A DNA stretch of 64,000 bases from Selaginella moellendorffii (GCF_000143415.4 NW_003314328.1:159707-223706), one strand, 5' to 3'. Counted from the first letter of the stretch, positions 30,181 through 43,579 are shown. Notes: generated by a model from the letters alone, not told the origin. Program-made: numbers and translations.

Positions 30181-30837
30181 TGTCACAAATGTGACTTTGG
30201 GTATCGAAAGTTACTTGTTGGCCAATCCTTACGAACACTCTTTCATTACTGCCACGAGGGGGGGGGGGGGGGGGGGCTGTGGGCTGTGGGGGGTTCCAAA
30301 TGTATAGTAGGGATAGTGGGTAGGTTGGGCATAGTTAACCAACCTAAGGCATAGTCTAGCTCCCGCTTGCGTGTCTGTCTTTGTTTTGCGTCCGGCTTGG
30401 GTTTAAGCCCAAGTTTCATTCCATACTAGCTGGTGGAGTACCCATGTCCTTGCATTAAACCACCGGTATGCCGAAATAGCGCCAAACTCCATTTGGCTCC
30501 ATTTTGTGTGCTGATCCTAGCATTGGGATGCTGGTTATTCTAGGACTGTTCTAAGTCGCTTTGGGCTCCCGTCCCTTCACTCCTTGAGCTATATGCTCAG
30601 GAGTTGCTCCGTGGTCTAGTTCCGTCATTCCTTGGCTCCATGCTTGGGAGTTTGGCACCATTCCTTCGTTTAGTGGCCCAAGGCCCTGAACCTCAAGTTT
30701 CACACCACTGTCCTTTAGACACATGGCATATGACACGTGGCATGTGTCATGTGGCATAAAAAGGGTTTAGGTTCCACTTCGTGGTGTTATCCTATGGTAA
30801 ATCACCAGGATAAAGGGTCAAAACCACATGTACTACA
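30181..30837 (+). repeat. 5' LTR of older LARD copy
   Basis: Matches the younger LTR at both ends but lacks a central part; 657 bp. It contains a run of about 20 G at 30257. Confidence 0.75.
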
Positions 30838-30851
30838 TTTGGTATCAGAGG
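30838..30851 (+). promoter_or_regulatory. primer-binding site of older LARD copy
   Basis: TTTGGTATCAGAGG directly after the LTR end; it resembles the plant initiator-Met tRNA primer-binding sequence. Confidence 0.7.
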
Positions 30852-31060
30852 ATGAGTCTCGGTGAGTACGATGAGTCTTGGCGAATACTATCTAATGAGA
30901 TTGGGCAATTAGTCTCATTGCATATGCAGAGATGAAAACAATGATTCGAGCGGGTACACGTTTGGATGCAAAGGCTTCGCAATCGTTCCTTAGGATGGAT
31001 TTGAGGTGTTCCGTTTGCACAAGTTTACACTTGGGCTTATGAGTGAAGCACATTAGCAAC

Positions 31061-32191
31061 TGTCGCGAATGTGACTTCAGGTATCGAAAGTTACCTATCG
31101 ACTAGTCCTTACGGACACTCTTACCTTACTACCACGATGGCAGGAGGTCGGTATTGCTGGACCCTTTATTAGTCCCTCTTGTGCTAGTGGAGTTAACTGG
31201 GCATATCGAGTGTACTTAGACCGGACGAGCATAAGGACGGAATTCCTATGTGTTATTAGCTAAGCATACTTAGCCTGGTAAGGAGTTCCCGTCTCGTTAT
31301 GTCTTGCACTGGCTAGTGACAAGAACCCTCGCGTATTGAGATTAGTCCCTCAATATCGCTGGATGATAGCTTACCGTGTCTACTAAACACCCTCGCTATT
31401 ATGCCTTTTGTGTTAGTCTCATTTCGGTCCCAAATGCTATTTATAGAAAGTGTCCAGATTTGCTCATTTGGCATATCTACAGAATGTAGATATCGGCCTG
31501 AACACAATGGTGTTCGTCCCGTGTCCAAATTCGCAATCTAAGGACATTCTATATTTAGTAAGTTTCGATCCTGATACTAAGGGAGGCTTGGGGTGAAAGC
31601 CCAAAGGGTGAAAGCCCAAAAGGGGGGGGGGGGGGGGGGGGGCGGGCTGTGGGGGGTTCCAAATGTATAGTAGGGATAGTGGGTAGGTCAGGCATGGCCG
31701 ACCAACCTGAGGCATAGTCTAGCTCCCGCTTGCATGCCTGTCCTTGTTCTGCGTCCAGCTTGGGTCTAAGCCCAAGTTCCATTCCATGCTAGCTGGTGGA
31801 GTACCCATGTCCTCGCATTAAGCCACTGGTATGCCGAAATAGTGCTAGACTCCGTTTGGCTCCGTTTTACGTGCTAGTCCTGGCATTGGGATGCGGGTTG
31901 CTCCAGGACTATTCCAAGTCGCTCCGGGCTCCTGTCCCTTCGCTCCTTGGGCTGAATGCTTGGAAGTTGCTCCGTGGTTCGGTTCCATCACTCCTTGGCT
32001 CCATGTTTGGGAGTTTGGCACCGTTCCTTTGTTCAGTGGCCCAAAGCCCTGAACCTCGGGTTCCTATGGACACGTGGCATAGACATGTGGCATGTGACAC
32101 GTGGCATCTGTCACGTGGCACAAAGAGGGTTTAGGTTCCGCTTCGTGGTGTTATCCTATGGTAAATCACCATAAGATAAACGTGCGCTACA
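31061..32191 (+). repeat. 5' LTR of younger LARD copy
   Basis: 1,131 bp with TG...CA ends; contains a G-run at about 31622-31643. Its partner at 37193-38136 is nearly identical outside two deletions. Confidence 0.88.
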
Positions 32192-32193
32192 TT

Positions 32194-32204
32194 TGGTATC
32201 AGAG
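32194..32204 (+). promoter_or_regulatory. primer-binding site of younger LARD copy
   Basis: TGGTATCAGAG three bases after the LTR end, complementary to the 3' end of plant initiator-Met tRNA. Confidence 0.75.
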
Positions 32205-35200
32205 GATGAGTCTCGGCGAGTACTATCCAATGAGATTGGGCAACTAGTCTCGTTGCATACGCAGAGATGAAAACGATGATCCGAGTGGGTACACATTTGG
32301 GTGCAAAGGCTTCGCAATCGTTCCTTGGGTATGGATTGGTTACCTTGTTGTACCATGTAATATGAGCTTGCTCTTGGGCTCATAAGAGACATTGAGTTGT
32401 TCCGTTTGCACGAGTTTGAGCTTGGGCTCGTGAGTGAGGCACATTAGCAACTTGAGGTTACACTTTGAGTTGGCAAGATTAATGTTAGCCTATCAGTGGT
32501 TCCATGACTTGTTCCAATTGGTTCCATGACTTGTTCCATGTATTATGGGAAAAAGTAAACCTTTCCTGGGTTTGCTATGAGTGGCAAATAGGCTGATCCA
32601 TAGCTGTTTAGCACGGCACTAGTGGATCCTTCCTAGGCATGGTTACAAGTGGATCAATCAAGACTGTAGGGATAAGTTTATTGATTTCAAGTAATTGTTG
32701 CTGTGCTCTCTCATAAACTTTTCTTGGATTGGACTGAAGGCAGTGCGAAAGCAAGCTTGAGGTTAAGTCAAAGATGAGACCGAAAAGAGAGTCATCAGGG
32801 ACGAAGGATCAAACACATAAATCATTTTCTCTTCTCAGAAAGATGATTTGCAACGAGATGTGACTCATTACTCGTGTTCACATTATGTAATCAAGAGTCT
32901 CTACCTTGATGCATGTTGGAAATGATAGTCTTACAAATGGTGAGTTATGGGATGGATAGCGGTGAAGCGCTAAACCATTTTGTCTAGGCTTACTATTGAA
33001 GACTTGTTGCAATGCTCAATTCTTTTCTGGGGAACCTTGCTATTACTCCTTGAGTAGCTTAGTGTTGGATTAGTTTTAAGTTTGGTCGGAAAGAGAGTGG
33101 CATGAGCTTGTCCGTGTTGTAAACAAATGTTAGTGGTGCTGAGTGTTGTAAATCTCTATCGGTGGAGTGTGGCATTTATGTTGCATTTGGTCGAATCGAG
33201 TTTGCACTTGATACTCATATAAACCTTTGAAGTAATGATATAGACATTGCTCGTGGTGTTGCTCAATTGATGATCAAATCATTGTGATACTTATATCATA
33301 TCCATGTGATAGTGAGCAATGTGTTTACGAAGTTGCTTGGGTAAACGATGATCAACCCCAAAGTGGTTGATAGTGAAGTTAGTCTACTTGTACGAAGTAA
33401 CATTGTAGTAGCTTTGACTAAATTCTTAATAGTGATCCATTATACTAAGCTTAAGTTGGTTCTTTGCTCCTTGAGGGTTTGCCCATTAGGTGTTGGAAAG
33501 GGTTATAGCAATCATTTGCTTTAACTTGTCGATTGTTCCGTTAGCACTTCGAGTAGATTATTGGATGGAGAAGGTGTGCAGTTGAGGCATTGATATCACT
33601 AGCACTTGTGTTAGTGGAGATGACATTGTTTTGTTGAGTAATGAAGAATTTTCCTTAGAGCTTGATTTTTCATGTCATTTTTCTTGTTAATGTTTTAGCT
33701 TCACATTGGATTTTGAAGGTGGTTGAAGAAAAGTGTTAATGCAATGTGAATATCCAAAGATGTGATCTTCGTGATCAAGCTTTAGATGTTCATTTTGCAT
33801 TTTGCGAATGTCGGTGTTGGATGTCGAAAAATGGGCACAAGATGTTCGATGCTTAAGCATACTATGGGTCATGAGAATTTGTGTTGAAGTGAATCTATGT
33901 GAAGTTGTTGGTAGGAGGAAGTTGGTTGAGTCTTGAACATTTGTATTTCTAGACTAAGAGTCATTCTTTCTCTAGGATGGAAAATTTTTCACAAATTTTC
34001 TTAGGCTTTTCCAATGGCTGATCTGTTGATCACTTTTTCCGAAAACTTTTCCATTTTCGTAAGCCAGTACAAACTAGTGAAGGGGTTAGAGTTAACTTCG
34101 GTTGGCTTAGACCTTAGTAAGTAGTTTGTATGATGCGGCCCGAAAGGGATGCTGACCTTTGAAGCTAAAGCAATTGAGTTGGATAAAGTCTGGAGTTGAT
34201 GTAGAAAAGTGGCCGTTGCACTTTTCTAAGAAAAGTGACCCTTGTGCCTTTCTTCTGTAGTGTTATGCTTGGTGGCAGGTTGCACCCTGCATTTTGTTAG
34301 ACTCTATGAGAGTAGTGAGCTCTTACTGATTTTGACTTGGTCTTGGTAGCCTTGCGCCTTGGCTAAGGATGGTGATGTCCAACTTAGTTGTTTATGGTGA
34401 GATGTTGGTACCCATACTATAGCTTTGTCTAAGTGGAGGTTGTGTACCGACATGAGTCCATCTCATGGTCTTCACTTGAATTTCGACTTAGTGTTGATCA
34501 CGTGTAGCTAGCCTCTTCAAGGCATGCTCAGAGCTATTGACTAGATGTGTTCGTGAGCATAGCACAGTTGAGTTGGATTCGAGTGGTCAATTAGTTTGTG
34601 CTTGTCTATGAACCTTTATCTCGTACCTGGGATATTACATTCATGTTGGCCAAGCATATAACTTAGTAGCGTGAGTTTAGTGTTTGGGTCTTGTGAAGGC
34701 AAGTTGAATAGTGATTGTTGGTTGCTTTGCGACTAGTGATTACTTGTAGACTTCGTCAAAGACCTCTAATACTTGCTTCACTCGATGAAGATTTAGTAGT
34801 GGTGGGCTTGCTTTACTAAATGGTGTTGTGGAGAATCGTGTCATTAAATTTACATGGGTTTTCCATGTTGGCATATTGATTCTACCTCCGTTGATATCAT
34901 TTGGTTGTGTTTAGTTCATGGTGTTGGATTTCATTGAGTCTTGGACGTGGTGAATCACTCCTTGATGATGTGTTATCTGTAACTGAGTATTGTTGAAGGA
35001 TTAGTCTCAGATACTGAGTAAAGTATCTTCGACTTTGGTTAGCTTAGTTGCTAGAGAGTTTTGAGTGGTGATTCACTCGTGCTTTCTTCTAGCTTTGTTA
35101 TGGTGTTGATGACATTGAAGTGATGCCTTGTTGTTGACAATATTGATGTTGAGATTCAAGTGAAATGAGATGTCTCTCTCTCTATTGATATTGAGTTTCA

Positions 35201-37180
35201 TTAGTCTCGATAGAGATAGTGTTGATGATTTGGTTGTAGCTTTATGTTGTTGGCAATCATGCATTTGCTAGTTAGCAACTGTGTTGATATTCAAACAAGC
35301 TGAGTGGCAAGTTTGAGTTAGTTGTGCTCTAGACAAGATTATTTAGTAGGGGTTGGGCTTTGGCTTTTCCTTGAAAAGTGATTCAGTCGTGGACTATGCT
35401 AACTCTACAAATGGAAGAGTTAGTAATTGATATTGGAATGTTTGAATCCTTATTGGATTTGAATTGGAATATATCAATCATTGATAATTCTTCTTGTGCT
35501 TGTTATTTAGTGAGTTACGTCTTGCTAAAAGATGGATTCATGGAGGATCGATTAGATGATCACTTGTTAAGCATAGCTTCGTTATGCTTAGCTTTTGGAT
35601 TGATGCAAATGTGCTCTTCATTAGCTTTGGCATTATGAAGTTTGACTTATGGATGTGTTGAGGGAGATATTGTGGATTGCACCATGATTTCTTCTTTAGC
35701 ATTGAAGTTAGTTCATGCGAGACTTGTGCTCATTGTTAGACAAGACTTAGCTATAGACTTCTTCGAGTTTTTAGTTCCTTGAGTTTTCATACTCATTGTT
35801 CCATTTGTTAGAAGTTGTTGGGGAAAGCATTTTAGCTCATTAGCTTCGATATTGAAGTTGGCTCTTGCATCTGGCGATCATTGGTGATGATTAACTATCA
35901 TCTTAGATAGTTGATTATCCTTGTCAAAGAGTTTTGTTTGGTTATTGTTGATATAGACTGAGTTGCTATTTTTCAGGATGGTAGATTCTTTCTTCAATGA
36001 TGATTATGCATCTCTTTCTTGATGGGATGATTGATGATCTTTCATAATAGTTAATTATTCTCTTTGATGGCTTTTGGCTTTTCGCAATACCACATGTTCT
36101 TTGTGGTTTGCTTTGGATTGGTTTTTTGGGTTTGAGATATCAATAAGATATTGCTGACACTTGCTTGAGCAACTCTGATTCCTTGGTATTGTTGGCTGGG
36201 ACCTATTCAGATTAGCTTTTGTGATAGTTGGCATGTATGAGTGTTTGTTGGTCTTACCACATTCATTCTATTGTGTTAATTGTTGCTTGAGTTAGTTCTG
36301 ATAGATTTGGATGTTATTTCCTTCGAGTGATACATTCGCGAGCATTTTGCTTGCCAGTCAATGATACTTGGTGTTCTTTGAGTTATCTTTCGTAAGTTGT
36401 TTGGCATACTATCTGCCATCTTTGGTAGTTAAGTTTAATCATTGAGTTTCCTTGGTGATATACTTGCTATTGAACTTTGTTGGATGGACCATCCTATGTT
36501 TCCAAAATGATGATCTTGGTGGTTCCTATCCTATAATACTAGTTTATCAGATGATAACTTACTTAGAATACTTTTGTGTTCTAATCTAAGACTTATTCAT
36601 TGATAATTAAGTCTCTCAAATATCATTGTCTATGACTTTGATATTGTCCATTTATTGATCTTTGAGTTTGGGCCAGTATAGGCAGACTGGCTTCGGCACT
36701 TCGTGTGCATGGTGAAATCTCTAGTCATGGGGTAGCTACTGTCGACTGGTCACATAACCCGCCTCTCTGTTGTTGTTCCTTATTCTGTTCAAAGGGCGTG
36801 ACCGTGTAAACAACTCTAACTGCCTGTTTACAGTAGTCTATCTAAACCTTACCGACGGGTTTGGTTTCTTTGCTCAGGGGGGTTAGGGCCTCTGGCTTCT
36901 CTCTCTATGTCCTTGCGAGCAGGGGCATATCACACTTTTGTAAGCTGGGTGACTCCCAGAGTAGCAAGGGTGGCTGACTCCGTTGGTCATTTCCTTGTCG
37001 GCGACGGTTGGAAGGTGTCTGAGTTGGTAGCGCATCCGCGTTAGACAAAGAGGTTACCCCTAACTTATTTAAGTCAGTGCATTTCTCATATAGTGTGATC
37101 ATCGTGAACTTTTTCTGGAGTTGTTTCCTTGGCGGTGGTCTAGACTCGAGTATGCATCGACGAGGACATCGATCTTCCCT

Positions 37181-37192
37181 AGGGGGGGAGAG
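37181..37192 (+). promoter_or_regulatory. polypurine tract of younger LARD copy
   Basis: AGGGGGGGAGAG immediately before the 3' LTR start; the expected plus-strand primer. Confidence 0.75.
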
Positions 37193-38136
37193 TGTCGCGA
37201 ATGTGACTTCAGGTATCGAAAGTTATCTGTCGACTAGTCCTTACGGACACTCTTACCTTACTGCCACGATGGCAGGAGGTCGGTATTGCTGGACCCTTTA
37301 TTAGTCCCTCTTGTGCTAGTGGAGTTAACTGGGCATTTCGAGTGTACTTAAACCGGACGAGCATAAGGACGGAATTCCTACGTGTTATTAGCTAAGCATA
37401 CTTAGCCCGGTAAGGAGTTCCCGTCTCGTTATGTCTTGCACTGGCTAGTGACAAGAACCCTCGCGTATTGAGATTAGTTCCTCAATATCGCTGGATGATA
37501 GCTTACCGTGTCTACGCTGGATGATATCGCTATCATGCCCTTTGTGTTAGTCTCATTTCGGTCCCAAATGCTATTTATGAAAAGTGTCCAGATTTGCTCA
37601 TTTGGCATATCTACGGAATGTAGATATCGGCCTGAACACAATGGTGTTCGTCCCGTGTCCAAATTCGCAATCTAAAGACATTCTATATTTAGTAAGTTTC
37701 GAGCTTGTCTCAGAGACTAACTCCTGATACTAAGGGAGGCTTGGGGTGAAAGCCCAAAGCGTGGGGGGCGGGGCTGTGGGGGGTTCCAAATGTATAGTAG
37801 GGATAGTGGGTAGGTTGGGTATAGCTGACCAACTTGAGGCATAGTCTAGCTCCCGCTTGCGTGCCTGTCCTTGTTCTGCGTCCGGCTTGGGTCTAAGCCC
37901 AAGTTCCATTCCATGCTAGCTGGTGGAGTACCCATGTCCTCGCGTTAGGCCACTGGTATGCCGAAATAGCGCCAGACTCCGTTTGGCTCCGTTTTGCATG
38001 CTGGTCCTGGCATGGACATGTGGCATGTGACATGTGGCATCTGTCACGTGGCACAAAAAGGGTTTAGGTTCCATTTCGTGGTGTTATCCTATGGTAAATC
38101 ACCATAAGATAAAGGGTCAAAACCACGTGCGCTACA
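37193..38136 (+). repeat. 3' LTR of younger LARD copy
   Basis: 944 bp. Compared with the 5' LTR it has a much shorter G-run (about 37765) and lacks a block of roughly 200 bp after CTGGTCCTGGCAT (38010). Ends in GCTACA followed by the GCAAC duplication. Confidence 0.88.
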
Positions 38137-38969
38137 GCAACTCAGGGATACACTTTGAGTTGGCAAGATTAATGTTAACCTATCGGTGGTTCCATGAATT
38201 GTTCCATGTACTATGGGTGAAAGTAAACCTTCCCTAGGTTTGTTATGAGTGGCAAATAGGCTGGTCCGTAGCTGTATAGCACGGCACTAGTGGATCCTTC
38301 CTAAGCATGATTACAAGTGGATCAATCAAGACTATAGGGATGAGTCTATTGATTCAAGTAATCATTGCTATGCTCTCTCATAAACTTTTTTTGGATTGGA
38401 CTGAAAGCAGTGCGAAAGAAAGCTTGAGGTTTAGTCAAAGATGAGACCAAAAAGAGAGTTGTCGGGGACGAAGGATCAAACACGTAAATCGTTTTCTTTT
38501 TTTGGAGAGATGATTTGCAACGAGGTGTTGACTCATTGCTCATATTCACATTATGCAATCAAGAGTCCCTATCTTGATGCATGTTGGTTATGATGGTATT
38601 ACAAGTGGTAAGTCATGGATAGATAGTGGTGAAGTGTTATACCATTTTGTTTAGGCTTGCTATTGAAAGATTTGGGTTACAATGCTCAATTCTTTTTTGG
38701 GGAACCTTATTATTGCTCCTTGAGTAACTTGGTGTTGGATTAGTGTTGAGTTTGGTCGGATAGAGAGTGGCATAAGCTTGTCTATGTTGTGAACAAAAGT
38801 TAGTGATGTTGAGTGTAATAAGTCTCTATCGGTAGAGTATGGCATTTATGTTACATTTTGTCGAATTGAGTTGGCACTTGATGCTCACATAAACCTTTGA
38901 AGTAATGACATTGGCATTGCTCGTGGTGTTGCTTAATTGATGATCAAGTAGGTAAGCTAGTTAGGCCCA

Positions 38970-39069
38970 NNNNNNNNNNNNNNNNNNNNNNNNNNNNNNN
39001 NNNNNNNNNNNNNNNNNNNNNNNNNNNNNNNNNNNNNNNNNNNNNNNNNNNNNNNNNNNNNNNNNNNNN
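38970..39069. other. assembly gap of 100 N
   Basis: Exactly 100 N, probably a gap of arbitrary size. The 22 bp before it and about 60 bp after it (AGAAGCAGCGAAAGAG...) do not match the corresponding part of the younger LARD copy (about 33265-33650). Confidence 0.98.
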
Positions 39070-42000
39070 AGAAGCAGCGAAAGAGAGCCCAGACGGCAGG
39101 GCAGCCCTCACTTCCATAATGTTTAACCAGAAACAGTTCTCTTTAGAACTTGATTTTTCATGTCATTTTTCTTCTTAGTGTTTTTGGCTTTACATTCAAT
39201 CTTGAAAGTGATTGAAGAAAAGTGTTAGTGTAATGTGGATATCCAAAGATGTGGTCTTCGTGATCAAGCTTTAGATACTCACTTTACACTTTGCGGATAT
39301 CGATGTTAGATATCAGAAAAATAGGCAAAGATGTTCAAGGCTTAAGCATACTATGGGTTATGAAAATTCATGTTGAAGTGAACCTATGTGAAGTTGTAAG
39401 TTGCAGGAAGTTGGTTGAGTATTGAAAGTTTGCATTCCTAGACTGAGAGTTATTCTTTCTCTAGAAATTTTCCACAAATTTTCTTAGACTTTTCCAATAG
39501 CTGATCTATTAGTCACTTTGCTCGAAAACCATTCCATTTTTATAAGCCAGTACAAACTAGTGAAAGGGTTAGAGTTGACTTTGGTTAGCCTAAACCTTAG
39601 TAGGTAGTTTGTATAATGCAACCAGAAAGGGATGCTAATTTTTGGGGCTAAGGCAATTGAGTTGGATAAAGTCTGAAGTTGGTGTAGAAAAGTGGCTATT
39701 GCGCTTTTCTAAGAAGGGTGACCCTTGTGCCTTTCTTTTGTAGGGTTATGCTTGGTGGCAGGTTGTACCTTGCATTCTGATAGACTATGAGAGTAGTGAG
39801 CTTTCATTGATCTTGACTTGGTTATGGTGGCTCTACACCTTGACTGAGGATGGTGATATCCAACTTAGTTGTTTAAGGTTGAAATTTTGATACCCGTACT
39901 ATAACTTTGTCTATAAGGAGGTTGTGTACCAATATGAGTCCATCTTATGGTCTTCATTTTAGTTTCGACTAAGTGTTGGTCATGCATAGCTAGCCTCTTC
40001 AAGGCATGCTCAGAGCTATTAGCTAAATGCATTAATGAGCTTATTGCGGTTGAGTTGGATTTGAGTGGTCATTTAGTTTGTGCTTGCCTATGAACCTTTA
40101 TCTCATACCTGGGGTATAATGTTCATGTTGGACAAGTATATAACTTGATGATGTGAGTTAGTGTTTGGGTCTTGTGAAGGCAAGTTGAAGAGTGATTATT
40201 AGTTGCTTTGCGACTAGTGATTACTTGTAGACTTTGTCAAAGGCTTTTGACACTTGCTTCACTTGATGATGATTTAGCAATGATAGGCTTGCTTTACCAA
40301 ATGGTGTTGTGGAGGATCGTATCGTTAAATTTACATGGGTTTTCCATATTGACATGTCGACTCTACCTCTGTCAATATTGTTTAGTTGTGTTTAGTTTCT
40401 AGTGTTAGATTTCATTGAATCTTGGATGTGGTGATTCACTCCTTGAGGAAGTGTTATCTATAACTGAGTGTTGTTGAAGGTTTAGTCTCAAATACTGAGT
40501 AAAGTATTTTTGACTTTGGTTAGCTTGGTTGCTAGAGAGCTTTGAGTGGTGATTCACTCGTGCTTTCTTCTAGCTTTGTTATGCTGTTGATGGCATTATA
40601 GTGATGTTTTGTCGTTGACATTATTGATGTTAAGATTCAAGTGAAATGAGATGTTTCTCTTTAAGATTGACATTAAGTTTCATTAGTCTTGATAGAGATA
40701 GTGTTGATGATTTGGTTGTAGCTTTATGTTATTAACATTTGTATAATTGCTAGCTAGCAACTATATTGATGTTCAAATGAACTGAGTGGCAAATTGAGTT
40801 AGTTGTGTTCTAGACAAGATTATTTAGTAGGGGTTGAGCTTTGAGTTTTTCCTTGAAAAGTGATTTGAGTCATGGACTATGTTAACTCTATGAGAGGAAG
40901 AGTTGGTGATTGATATTAAAGTGATTGAATCCTTGTTAGATTTCAGTTGGGATATATCAATCATTGATGATTTATCTTGTGCTTGTTATGAAGTGAGTTA
41001 CGTCTTGCTAAAAATGGATTCATGGAGCATCGGTTTAGTGATCACTTTTTGAGCATAGCTTCATTGTGTTTAGTTTTTGGATTGATGTAGTTCATTAGCT
41101 TTGCATTATGAAGTTTAGCTTATGTATATGTTGAGGAAGATGTTGTGGGTTATACCATGATTTCTTCTTTAGCATTGAAGTTAGTTCATGTGAAACTTGT
41201 GATCATTATTAAGTAAGACTTGGTTATAGACTTCTTAGGGTGCCATGTGGTAGTGGTTGAAGTGGAAGCTAGACAAGCGTAACACATTTGGACTAAAAGC
41301 TTTAACTCACAAGCTTTTGGTTCTTTAAGTTTTTATGTTCATTACTCCATTTGTTAAAAGTTATTAGGGAAGGGATTTTGGCTTATTAGCTTCGATGTTG
41401 AAATTGGTTTTTGCATCTATCAATCATTGGTGATAATTGACTATCATCTAGGATACTTAATTGTCTTTATCAAAAGGTTTTTCTTGATTATTGTTGGTAA
41501 TAGAATGATTTGCCATTCTTCAGGATGGTAGATTCTTTCTTCAACGATGATTATGCATCTCTCTTTTTTATAAGATGATCGATGATCTTTCGTGATGGTT
41601 AGTTGTTCTCCTTAGTGGCTTATGGCTTTTTGCAATACCACATGTTCTTTGTGGTTTGCTCTGGATTGGTCTCTTGGGTTTGAGACATCAGTAGAATGTT
41701 GCTGACACTTGATTAGGCAACTCTGGTTCCTTAGTATTGTTAACCGGGATTTATTCAGATTGGCTAGTGCAATAGTTAGCATGAACGAGTGTTTGTTAAT
41801 CTTACCATATTCATTCTATTTTGTTGATCATTGTTTGAGTTAGTTCTAATAGATTGGGATGTTATTTTCTTTAGGTGATACATTCGCGAGTATTTTGCTT
41901 GCTAGTCAATGATACTTTGTGTTTTTTGAGTTCTCTTTCATAAGTTGTTTAACATACTGTTTACACTCTTTGATAGTTAAGTTTTATCATTGAGTTTTCT

Positions 42001-42562
42001 TGATGATAGTTTGGCTATTGAATTTTGTTAGATGGTGCATTCTGTGTTTACTAGTTACAATGATCTTGGTGGTTCCTATACTATGATACTAGTTTATCGG
42101 ATGATAACTTATTTGGAATACTTTTGTGTTCTCATATAAGATTTATTCACTGATAATTAAGACTCTAAGATATCATTGTCTATGACTTTGATATTGTCCA
42201 TCTATTGATCTTTGAGTTCGGCCAGTATAGGCAAACTAGCTTCAGCACTTCGTGTGCATGGTAAAATCTCTAGTCATGGGGTAGCTACTATCGACTGGTC
42301 ACATAATCCGCCTCTCTGTCAATGATCCTTATTCTGTTAAAAGGGCGTGACCATGTAAACAACTCTAACTGCCTATTAACAATAGTCTATCTAAACCTTA
42401 CCGACGGGTTTGGTTTCTTTACTCAGGAGGGTTGGGGCTTTTGGCTTCTCTCTCTATGTCCCTACGGGTAGGGGCGTATCACACTTCTGTAAATTGGGTG
42501 ACACACAGAGTAGCAAGGGTGGCTAACTCCATTGGTCATTTCCTTGTCAGCGATGGCCGGAA

Positions 42563-43066
42563 AGTTGGGCATGGTTGACTAACCTGAGGCATAGTTTAGC
42601 TCCCGCTTGTGTGCCTGTCTTTGTTTTGCGTCCGGCTTGGGTCTAAGCCCAAGTTCCATTCCATGCTAGCTGGTGGAGTACCCATGTCCTTGCATTAGGC
42701 CACCGGTATGCCAAAATAGCACCAAACTCTATTTGGCTCCATTTTGCGTGTTGATCCTAGCATTGGGATGTTGGTTACTCTAGGACTGTTCCAAGTCGCT
42801 CCGGGCTCCCGTCCCTTCACTCCTTGAGCTATATGCTCGGGAGTTGCTCCGTGGTCTAATTCTATTATTCCTTGGCTCTATGCCTTGGGAGTTTGGCACC
42901 ATTCCTTTGTTCAATGGCCCAAGGCCTTGAACCTCGGGTTGCACACCACTGTCCTTTGGACACGTGGCATATATCACGTGGCATAAAAAGGGTTTAGGTT
43001 CCGTTTCGTGGTGTTATCCTATGGTAAATCACCATAGGATAAAGGGTAAAAACCACGTGCGCTACA
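42563..43066 (+). repeat. partial 3' LTR of older LARD copy
   Basis: Begins in mid-LTR (TTGGGCATGGTTGACTAACC), directly joined to the internal end. The polypurine tract and the first half of the LTR are deleted. Confidence 0.75.
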
Positions 43067-43074
43067 AATACCAA

Positions 43075-43230
43075 ATATAGCACATCTTATCCTCTCTCCA
43101 TAAGCCAACTGGAAAAGGAGCAATTGCTTGATGAAAGAGCCTTTAGTGGCTATTTTATCCCTATTTATCCCCCAAGGTTCTAAGGATCCATGGTGACAAT
43201 ATATCCAAATCTCATCCCATGATCACATGT
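43075..43230. repeat. third copy of the 110-bp repeat, longer version
   Basis: Shares CTCTCTCCATAAGCCAACTG, GCAATTGCTTGATGA and GATCCATGGTGACAATATAT with 29637-29850, with an extra 45-bp segment inside. Confidence 0.75.
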
Positions 43231-43413
43231 GCTATAATAATCTATTATACTTCCTTGCAAATACGCTTTTATTAATATAAGTTAAGAGCCACAACTCTTC
43301 CAAAAGCCTCACCCTACTACTTAGGTTGAGCACAATTAGACCAACTAATATGTCAATCACAATATATGGTGTTAATCTTTTAGCCATGTATTAGAGTTAG
43401 ACTTAAATACCTA

Positions 43414-43579
43414 TTATAAGCTTCTGAATTTATACTTCCTCAAAAATCACCTAACATAGTACTATTTAAACCTAAAGATGCTTAACCCTACGTATCTCTA
43501 TTCATGGGCTCTTTCTTTTTATATTTAAACCCTTATAAATCATTTCTTAAATTGTTCTTTTTAGTTTCTTATAAGTCCC
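43414..43579. repeat. degenerate Cassandra-like solo LTR
   Basis: ATAAGCTTCTGAATTT, CATAGTACTATTTAAACC, GATGCTTAACCC and TTTATATTTAAACCC align in order with the intact LTR at 48415-48608, including the 5S-like part. Ends are near ATAAG on both sides. Confidence 0.6.

Larger units (their letters stand above)
31061..38136 (+). mobile_element. younger complete LARD-like LTR retrotransposon
   Basis: 7,076 bp flanked by a perfect GCAAC duplication (31056-31060, 38137-38141). LTRs start TGTCGCGAATG and end GCTACA. The priming site is at 32194-32204 and a polypurine tract AGGGGGGGAGAG at 37181-37192. The 5-kb internal region is stop-rich in all frames; its open stretches are below about 90 codons and unlike Gag or Pol. 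It must depend on enzymes of another element. It is inserted in the internal region of an older copy of the same family. Confidence 0.88.
30181..43066 (+). mobile_element. older LARD-like LTR retrotransposon, split by a younger copy
   Basis: The 5' LTR starts TGTCACAAATG (30181) and ends CTACA (30837), followed by the priming site TTTGGTATCAGAG. The internal region continues at 38142 after a nested copy and ends in a partial 3' LTR (about 42563-43066, ending GCTACA). The flanks GATAC (30176-30180) and AATAC (43067-43071) look like a 5-bp target duplication with one change. No gag or pol is readable anywhere inside, so it is a large non-autonomous derivative. It includes the assembly gap. Confidence 0.75.

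Noticed and set aside
37016-37062. tRNA gene (GAGTTGGTAGCGCATCCGCG)
   Set aside because: Only a D-arm/anticodon-like half; no matching T-arm, acceptor stem or B box follows. It lies within the LARD interior.
32500-42500. Small open frames inside the LARD elements
   Set aside because: All below about 90 codons, not conserved between the two copies, and unlike Gag or Pol.
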